Assembly (NCBI GenBank): GCA_937893785.1
Contig: CALCSP010000155.1
Coordinates: 1-6,246, forward strand
DNA: 6,246 bases
Origin: an uncultured Verrucomicrobiales bacterium
GTDB taxonomy: Bacteria; Verrucomicrobiota; Verrucomicrobiia; Verrucomicrobiales; DEV007
Direction of reading: 5' to 3'
Positions 1 through 5,292 of the stretch are shown in pieces. Below the pieces are notes generated by a model that was not told the DNA's origin, ran no database searches, and saw only the letters and a list, made by a program, of their open reading frames with translations. The position numbers and the translations under genes were made by a program. The first letter of the stretch is position 1, and every line of letters starts with the position of its first letter.

Positions 1-1923
1 CGCTGCCCTGCGCAACAGATCGTTGAAACTGCGCGGTATTCCTGAGACGGGATCAGGCATCGGCATGTTGCTGCCGAGCAGGAAGTTGGAGAGTTGAGAC
101 TCATTGCCTGCTGCGCGCTCACCGATGTGAACGAAGGGAAATGATCCTGGGCCTGATGGAGGGGCTGTTCCTGCAGCTTCTCCGCCGTGGCATGCATTGC
201 ATGTGTTTAATGAGAAGTTGTGTCGCGCGTCGTTGTTCACGATTCCGGGGGCATCCCAGATAAATCCACCATGGTTTGTCGTTGCCTTTCCGGACAAGAA
301 CGGTGAGGCAAAAGGGAAACTGAGCGGAACTTCGTGCTGGTTTGCGAGTATATCGATCTCATTGGTGTTGATGAAATCGGCAAGATCTGGTGACCCGTTC
401 TTATGGTCGGCTGGAGTCTGTTTGGTGGTGACTTGAGTGAGGTGATGAGGGGCGACACCAGATCCGGTTATTTGCCATTCCCTTAGGCGCCACGGGGATA
501 CCGCGATAATATCGTTGGAGCGAAGCTGGTTGATAGCGCTGCCGTTGGGTTTGGAGGGATCCGCGTTTGCCTTGGCTACGATTTCAGTGAGGCTTTCAAG
601 CTCGGAGTTCAGTGCAGCACCAAATGGTAGGTCAGAGAGGTTGACCCACCTCTTGGCGTAGTCCTTGATGTTTTTGCAGCCCGAAATGGGAACGCCGTAT
701 TCAAAGATTACCGTCATTCGTCTTTCGGCACCTGTATCAAGGTCCACGGCACAGAAGACAAAACGACATTCGCCGGCATTGCCGCTTGCGTAGGCAGAGC
801 CATCACGAAGGTCTATGCGGTTGACGATGGCAGTCAAACGGAAGGGAGCCATGCGCAGGTCGAAGGGGTGGCGGCCGAGTGCGATATTCTTCGCGTTCCA
901 CTTGTTGATCAGTTGGGTCTGAACCGGCCCGCTTCCAGGAGCGGACGGGTTTGAAGCTGGAACAGGATCAAAGTTAATGAGCTGGTTATTCTCAAAGTGC
1001 TGGATCCAACGCGCAGCGAAGAGTTTTGGGTCAATTCCGGTAACCGGTTGGTTACACATTTGTTCCATTAAGTAGGCAAATGTCCACTTGCCGCCTTCAG
1101 TTCCATCTCCGGTAAACGGGTCGAAGGTGCGGTCGACATCCTCCACCACGCTCAGGTCGGTGATCATGAGAGATTTCTTGGGATCGATGGCGCTGGCTAT
1201 ACCCGGGATTGGCATTCCGGGAATACTTAAGGCTTCAAAGTTGCCTCCATTCACAAATGGGAAGAGTTTGATCTGGTCACCCACTTCATCGGGGCCAACT
1301 AGTGTGGTGTATCCGGTCAGCGAGCGGCCCTGAAAAACCGGGACCCTTCCGTCACCGTTTTCATTCAAACGATTGAGGGCTACCTTGAGGTCGTCCCTAA
1401 AGGTTTCGACGGCATTCTTTGGCACTGTACCGATATAGGTTCCCACCTTGTTATCCCTCTTCATGGTCATGACTCCCTCATTGAGAACCAGCGGGAAGGA
1501 ATCAGGTAAGAACTCGGGCCATATGACAGCGTTTCTCTCGACAGGATACTCAATGCTGAGGATATCGCCGCTAAGGGTAATGTCCTGTGGACGGGAGGTT
1601 TGCGGATCGGGGATCAGTCCCGGCGGGATGACCGGCCCTGCTTCTGTCACGAAGTCCTGTCCGTCGAGGTTGAAGCGTGCACGTATAAAGCGGCTAGGGT
1701 TATCAGCGGACACGGCAATTTCAATGAGTTGTTCAACAGGGTCGGCTCCCTCAACGGGTCGGAAGGAACCGTCGGCGTTCAGCTCTTCAACGGATATTGA
1801 GGGGGTACGCACCTGCAGCTTGAGTTGTCCGTCCTCGACAACGACCCTTTCTATATCTTGGGCCTGTGCAAGGCCGGCGAAAAGGATCGGCAGAGCCGGC
1901 GTGATGAATTTCAGCAGTTTCAT
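1..1923 (-). CDS. Large exported protein with a single C-terminal CxxCH heme c motif (partial, 3' end outside the window)
   Basis: The frame is open without a stop from the ATG at 1921-1923 to the left edge, giving 641 residues; the stop codon lies beyond the window. Residues 1-21 form a Sec signal peptide: a short KLLK basic start, a hydrophobic core, and an AQA cleavage site before QDIE. The body is mostly soluble, with no later membrane segment. Visible blocks are NENGDGRVPVF (about 188-198), AIVNRIDLRDG (about 365-375), the cysteine-containing AGECRFVFC (383-391) and SPWRLREW (476-483). CNACHGGE at 575-582 is a canonical CxxCH heme c attachment site. After export, heme would be joined to Cys575 and Cys578, with His579 as axial ligand. 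The final visible stretch, DPVSGIPRSFNDLLRRA, resembles the end of a family of uncharacterised secreted proteins I recall from myxobacteria and Verrucomicrobiota; that is memory, not a search. The protein is far larger than a simple cytochrome c, so a redox role is only inferred. It lies just downstream of the protease gene on the same strand. Confidence 0.88.
   Translation of the reverse strand, partial: MKLLKFITPALPILFAGLAQAQDIERVVVEDGQLKLQVRTPSISVEELNADGSFRPVEGADPVEQLIEIAVSADNPSRFIRARFNLDGQDFVTEAGPVIPPGLIPDPQTSRPQDITLSGDILSIEYPVERNAVIWPEFLPDSFPLVLNEGVMTMKRDNKVGTYIGTVPKNAVETFRDDLKVALNRLNENGDGRVPVFQGRSLTGYTTLVGPDEVGDQIKLFPFVNGGNFEALSIPGMPIPGIASAIDPKKSLMITDLSVVEDVDRTFDPFTGDGTEGGKWTFAYLMEQMCNQPVTGIDPKLFAARWIQHFENNQLINFDPVPASNPSAPGSGPVQTQLINKWNAKNIALGRHPFDLRMAPFRLTAIVNRIDLRDGSAYASGNAGECRFVFCAVDLDTGAERRMTVIFEYGVPISGCKNIKDYAKRWVNLSDLPFGAALNSELESLTEIVAKANADPSKPNGSAINQLRSNDIIAVSPWRLREWQITGSGVAPHHLTQVTTKQTPADHKNGSPDLADFINTNEIDILANQHEVPLSFPFASPFLSGKATTNHGGFIWDAPGIVNNDARHNFSLNTCNACHGGEAAGTAPPSGPGSFPFVHIGERAAGNESQLSNFLLGSNMPMPDPVSGIPRSFNDLLRRAA
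187..201 (-). other. CNACH heme c attachment motif
   Basis: These five codons read Cys-Asn-Ala-Cys-His, residues 575-579 of the exported protein. CxxCH is the established covalent attachment site for heme c in periplasmic or extracellular proteins. It is the only such motif in the 641 visible residues. The axial ligand on the far side of the heme cannot be assigned; Met621 and Met622 (NMPMPDP) and His599 are candidates by position only. Confidence 0.8.
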
Positions 1924-1969
1924 TTTCGTTTATTGGTTTGTTTTTTATTTCTTGGTGATTGTGTTTTTC

Positions 1970-1983
1970 GCGCGTCAGCGCGC
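1970..1983 (-). other. GC-only hairpin over the protease stop codon
   Basis: Positions 1970-1974 (GCGCG) and 1979-1983 (CGCGC) pair perfectly, with a four-base loop that includes the protease stop codon at 1975-1977. On the transcribed minus strand the hairpin is followed by GAAAAAC rather than a U run, so it is not a standard intrinsic terminator. It could slow ribosomes, protect an RNA end or partly uncouple the two genes, or it may be a chance effect of GC-rich codons. Confidence 0.35.
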
Positions 1984-2934
1984 AATGATCGTGCTTACCC
2001 AGTCGCTTATGCGGCAGGCCTCGACATCAACTGCGAGTTCTCCCCATGAACTGTTGAGCCGGTGGTCAATATCTGCACCGCGGCTGATACGACCGACTTG
2101 CAGCGCGACGACCACCGTTTTCCCGCATGGATTCCTGGCAAAGACAGGTCCACCGGAATCTCCATTGGCAATTTGACACTCAAGGGCACCGACACCGGGA
2201 TTTGCAGGCACGTCCAAGCCGGCGGAGGCTGCAAAGCCTGAGAATGGGTCATTTCCGGGACCTCCATCAAAATCGGAAAGTAATAGTGGTAGGTGATCGT
2301 CTGCGCACAAGAAGCCCTTTGTCAGTTTTCCACTTGTTCGCGCTTCGTGGTGGTTGAGTCCGGCAAGGAGCTTGCCAGTACTACCGATTTCCCCTGTCAT
2401 TCCGGTACCACCCTTTCCCCAACCTGCACGCAGGATCATTTCAGGAAGCGGTCTCGGTGAGCGGGCTAGTGGGTAACGTGCGGCGAACCCAGCGTCCACC
2501 TCTTGGGCTAGTTCAATGATGCCTGCATCCCAAGCACCACCCTGCCTGTAGGCAGGGTGAAGGGATACTGTTTTCCAGGGGATGATTTTCTGTTTGTTCC
2601 CGGAGAATACTTCAACCCGTCCCTGCAAGTCGTCGCCCGAGGCGGAAAACCCTGCCACGCTGTGAGCTGCTGTGAGCACATGCCTGCCGCTTTCAAGTAG
2701 GATCCCGGTACTGGTTACCCCGTAGGGGGAGCGAACAATTACCACACCGCTGAGATCCACATAGCCCCAGCCTGCAATATGTGCATTGCGTTGGCCGGAA
2801 AGGTTGGTGGCTGCGTCTGCGCATGAGAATACCAGTGCCTGTATTTGGGGTAAGGAAAATCCAAAAATTAGCAGGAAAATACCTGCTAGGATTCGTCGAC
2901 AGAAGCTGGAAAAACCATCGGTTCTCATTCTCAT
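1975..2934 (-). CDS. Exported trypsin-family (S1) serine protease
   Basis: This is predicted to be a secreted endopeptidase of 319 residues, within the usual size range for a bacterial S1 domain plus signal peptide. The triad is complete: His91 in GRHVLTAAH, Asp136 in AWDAGIIEL and Ser260 in GDSGGPV. The N-terminus has a basic segment ending in CRR, a hydrophobic stretch LAGIFLLIFGF and a likely cleavage after IQA (about residue 33). I chose the ATG at 2932-2934 because AAGGA lies four bases upstream. A second ATG at 2926-2928 has a ten-base spacing and is also possible; one at 2968-2970 has no ribosome binding site. The usual cysteine pair around the catalytic His is missing: the sites read STG and AAHS instead of CxG and AAHC. 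The residue six before the catalytic Ser is Gln rather than Asp, although a possible three-residue insertion makes that alignment uncertain, so trypsin-like Arg/Lys specificity is not supported. No PEP-CTERM or other sorting tail is visible. The heme-motif gene follows after 51 bases on the same strand. Confidence 0.9.
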   Translation of the reverse strand: MRMRTDGFSSFCRRILAGIFLLIFGFSLPQIQALVFSCADAATNLSGQRNAHIAGWGYVDLSGVVIVRSPYGVTSTGILLESGRHVLTAAHSVAGFSASGDDLQGRVEVFSGNKQKIIPWKTVSLHPAYRQGGAWDAGIIELAQEVDAGFAARYPLARSPRPLPEMILRAGWGKGGTGMTGEIGSTGKLLAGLNHHEARTSGKLTKGFLCADDHLPLLLSDFDGGPGNDPFSGFAASAGLDVPANPGVGALECQIANGDSGGPVFARNPCGKTVVVALQVGRISRGADIDHRLNSSWGELAVDVEACRISDWVSTIIAR

Positions 2935-3197
2935 TGCTTCCTTGACGAATGGAAAAGTGGTTCTATGCACGTGAATGCATTTATTTCATCAAATGAGGCG
3001 AATTTTGTGCGAAACAGCCTTTTCTTTACTGTGCTTGACCCCATGCCCCCATTTCATGTCTAGTTGATGGGTCATGCTCATGAGCTTGCGTGCTTATTTC
3101 CTTAGACCAGCTTGCTGATCTGGTGGCTTTTCTTGATAGTTGCCAATGAAGGGTTCTGCTTCCATTTTTGTCTGTAATGGGGTTGTACCGTAAAAAG
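2935..3197. promoter_or_regulatory. Divergent intergenic region between protease and sulfatase genes
   Basis: This 263-base stretch must hold promoters for both directions, because the genes on each side are read outward. I see no convincing gene in it. On the plus strand, TTGACC (3035-3040) with TCTAGT (3059-3064) after an 18-base spacer is a weak sigma70-like pair. TTGACG at 2942-2947 has no good -10 partner. On the minus strand only poor matches are present. GCTCATGAGC (3076-3085) is a perfect ten-base palindrome that could be an operator half-site pair or chance. ACCAG (3106-3110) and CTGGT (3120-3124) could form a small stem followed by a T-rich stretch on the plus strand. Confidence 0.4.
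2939..2943 (-). promoter_or_regulatory. Ribosome binding site deciding the protease start
   Basis: The minus strand reads AAGGA here, complementary to the anti-Shine-Dalgarno end of 16S rRNA. It lies four bases before the ATG at 2932-2934 and ten bases before the ATG at 2926-2928. No similar site precedes the ATG at 2968-2970, so the longer 331-residue form is less likely. It is the clearest Shine-Dalgarno site in the window. Confidence 0.5.
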
Positions 3198-5279
3198 ATG
3201 ATAGAGATAAAAAGAATTCTTTTAATGGCGCTATTCTGGAGCTTTGGCCTGTCCATTAGTTCCGGTGCGGCACCAAATGTGATTGTAATGATGGCTGATG
3301 ATATGGGCATGGGGGATACCAGTGCTTATCAGGCATTTACCGGTAATGCAGATAGTGAGCAGCTCTATACCCCGAACATGGAGAGACTTTCTCGCATGGG
3401 GATGCTCTTTACTGATGCCCATACCCCTTCCTCGCGTTGTTCGCCAACCCGTTATGGTTTGCTTACTGGGCGTTACCCATGGCGTAATCGACTGAAATAC
3501 TGGGTTCTATTTGGGGTACAGGGTGACCCTATGATAGAGGCTGACCGGCCCACTCTAGCTACTTTGTTTGGGGGCAGTGGATATGCGACGGCGATAGTCG
3601 GAAAGTGGCATGTCGGGTTGAGATACAGTCGCACTGACGGTTCTCCGGCTGACGGTTGGCATGATGCTGACTTGACCATGCCCCTTGCCGTGAGTCCTCT
3701 TGATTACGGCTTCCATTTTTCTCGCATTACCTCCCGTTCTCATGGGACATCTGGTCCTGATGCTGGGAATGGCGAAGTGCTAATTGGCAAGAATAAGCGT
3801 GGTGATAGGAATCGGCCTGGCCAGAGGGTTGGCCCGGGGCATGTCCACGGCCGTATTTCGGTGAGTGCCAACGGCAATGGCAAGCAACTTCACAAGAATG
3901 GGCCCAACGCCTATATCCTGAGCAAACTGGGAAGTCGGCATTCCGATAGTACAATGGAGTTTCTCCAAGGACATGTTTCCGGAGAAACATCGCGAAATAA
4001 GCCTTTTTTCCTGTATTACGCTGCCAATTCCAATCATGGCCCCTACACGCCTGACACCAGCATAGGTGGGAAGAAAATCCTGGGAGCCGGGAAAATGGTA
4101 TCAGGGAATCCGGCTGGAAACCGTGGGGACTATATCTATGAAAATGATGTCGCCCTTGGCAGGATGATGGACTACCTAGCAGAGACCGATGACCCCCGCC
4201 GGCCTGGAAACAAGCTTTTGGCCAATACGATTGTCATCTTTACTTCCGACAACGGTGCTGAAATAACGGCGAAGTCCGCAACCGGACCTCTGCGTAGCAA
4301 TAAGGGGTCGGCTTTTGAGGGTGGTCATCGTGTACCTTTCATCGTGTCATGGCCTGCAGGTGGGGTGGGTGATGGTAATTCTGAGAGTCCCGGAAAAACC
4401 AGTGCAGAGTTACTGGCCCTGCAGGATCTTTATGCGACTTTTTCCGCCGTTCTCGGGGTTGACCTTCCTGATTTAAGGCAGGGTGAAAAGGGGGGAGAGG
4501 ACAGCTTTAATGTGCTACCTGCATGGCGCGGCCAACAGCTTGATTCCCGTCCCCTGTTTCACAATGACCACAAGGAGGCGAAGAATGATCCAGCAGCCTG
4601 TGCTTTTCGCCTTGATTCACCCATTATAGAGGGAAAGACTTGGAAGGGGGAATGGAAACTTTTCCTCGATTCAGCACTTCTTCGTGCTGGCCGGGCTAGA
4701 CCTTTTGCGCTCTATGAACTGAGCAATGACCTTAAGGAGCAGGAGGACCTGCTCAATAAACCTGAGCTAAAGCCCCTTGTGCAGGAATTGATTCGCCTTG
4801 CCCTACTCCACCGCAATGCCGGGGGGCACCGAGCTATTGCATTTGCTCCCCATGAGAGGAGGGTTTTTGATTGGCGTCGGGACAGGCAACCGGAAGGGAC
4901 ACAGCCGATGATCAGGGGTACCGGAGGGAAATCCAGTGCAACGGAGGGCGGGCTGGGTGTTGAGGGTGGTAAGTCGGATCAGGTTGACTCCGGGGAAGCA
5001 TTGCTCATTTCCTTCAAGAAAGATGTGATTATCGAATCAGTTGCCATTGTAGCAGGTGAGGGGAGTTGTGGTGGGTTTTACCGTATGGGCAAGAAAGCCC
5101 CATTGGCGATCTACTGCGTGGATGCCGATATTGACTCGAAAGACCAAAGCGGCATCCTCAGTGACCTTGGGGTATTGAGGGCTGGTGAGATCCTGCGCCT
5201 AGACAGCTCACCTCATTATGGAGTGGAGGCGTCGGGAGACTGGGTGTTACGTGAGCTGGTGGTGCGGGTTCTACAGTAA
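3198..5279 (+). CDS. Exported Cys-type sulfatase with an uncharacterised C-terminal domain
   Basis: This is predicted to hydrolyse a sulfate ester (glycan or aryl type; substrate unknown) outside the cytoplasm. It has 693 residues against roughly 450-550 for many bacterial sulfatases. A signal peptide is visible: MIEIKR, a hydrophobic core, then SSGA before APNV (about residue 24). The active site matches the arylsulfatase family in order: Asp34 and Asp35 (MADDMG), Cys81 in CSPTR with Arg85, Lys136 and His138 (GKWHVG), His280 (SNHGPY), Asp351 and Asn352 (TSDNG), and Lys369 (SNKG). Cys81 needs oxidation to formylglycine by a maturation enzyme not encoded here. A Gly/Asn/Lys-rich stretch at about 180-240 may be a substrate loop. 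Residues from about 555 form an extra domain. The start is uncertain: ATG at 3198 gives the cleanest signal peptide, ATG at 3177 and TTG at 3168 are in frame, and none has a good Shine-Dalgarno site. The gene ends 13 bases from the convergent ankyrin gene. Confidence 0.92.
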   Translation: MIEIKRILLMALFWSFGLSISSGAAPNVIVMMADDMGMGDTSAYQAFTGNADSEQLYTPNMERLSRMGMLFTDAHTPSSRCSPTRYGLLTGRYPWRNRLKYWVLFGVQGDPMIEADRPTLATLFGGSGYATAIVGKWHVGLRYSRTDGSPADGWHDADLTMPLAVSPLDYGFHFSRITSRSHGTSGPDAGNGEVLIGKNKRGDRNRPGQRVGPGHVHGRISVSANGNGKQLHKNGPNAYILSKLGSRHSDSTMEFLQGHVSGETSRNKPFFLYYAANSNHGPYTPDTSIGGKKILGAGKMVSGNPAGNRGDYIYENDVALGRMMDYLAETDDPRRPGNKLLANTIVIFTSDNGAEITAKSATGPLRSNKGSAFEGGHRVPFIVSWPAGGVGDGNSESPGKTSAELLALQDLYATFSAVLGVDLPDLRQGEKGGEDSFNVLPAWRGQQLDSRPLFHNDHKEAKNDPAACAFRLDSPIIEGKTWKGEWKLFLDSALLRAGRARPFALYELSNDLKEQEDLLNKPELKPLVQELIRLALLHRNAGGHRAIAFAPHERRVFDWRRDRQPEGTQPMIRGTGGKSSATEGGLGVEGGKSDQVDSGEALLISFKKDVIIESVAIVAGEGSCGGFYRMGKKAPLAIYCVDADIDSKDQSGILSDLGVLRAGEILRLDSSPHYGVEASGDWVLRELVVRVLQ
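3438..3452 (+). other. Sulfatase formylglycine motif CSPTR
   Basis: These codons read Cys-Ser-Pro-Thr-Arg, residues 81-85 of the sulfatase. It matches the C/S-x-P-x-R signature in which Cys or Ser is converted to the catalytic formylglycine. The Cys form can be matured by the aerobic formylglycine-generating enzyme or by an anaerobic radical SAM enzyme. The following YGLLTGR also fits the family consensus. Confidence 0.9.
4860..5276 (+). other. Uncharacterised C-terminal domain of the sulfatase
   Basis: Residues about 555-693 lie beyond the sulfatase fold. They open with a basic, Gly-rich linker (RRDRQPEGTQ, then GTGGKSS), then form an apparent beta-rich unit: LLISFKKDVIIESVAIVAG, GGFYRMG, PLAIYCVDADID, ILSDLGVL, LRLDSSPHYGV and WVLRELVVRVL. 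Alternating hydrophobic strands with aromatic and acidic turns suggest a beta-sandwich, perhaps carbohydrate binding or a lid. I do not recognise it as a named domain, and the boundaries are approximate. Confidence 0.5.
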
Positions 5280-5287
5280 ACCTTTTT
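5266..5287 (+). terminator. Weak candidate terminator of the sulfatase gene
   Basis: GGTT (5267-5270) can pair with AACC (5279-5282) across an eight-base loop, extended by one G-T pair, and TTTTT follows at 5283-5287. The stem overlaps the stop codon and is only four or five pairs long, so it would be weak. It is the only terminator-like structure I see between the two convergent genes. Confidence 0.22.
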
Positions 5288-5292
5288 AGCAC

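Noticed and set aside
1448..2176. A 242-codon open frame on the plus strand across the start of the heme-motif gene and the end of the protease gene
   Set aside because: It is antisense to two well-supported genes, crosses their junction, and its translation is Ser/Arg-rich without any recognisable motif, as expected for a shadow frame.
3106..3135. Possible intrinsic terminator or attenuator before the sulfatase (ACCAG and CTGGT stem with a T-rich tail)
   Set aside because: The stem has only five pairs with a nine-base loop, and the T-rich stretch begins several bases after it, so it is too weak to list as a feature.
3026..3310. A 94-codon minus-strand open frame over the divergent intergenic region and the sulfatase start
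   Set aside because: Its first part is antisense to the sulfatase signal peptide and metal-binding region, it has no ribosome binding site that I can see, and the translation has no recognisable pattern.
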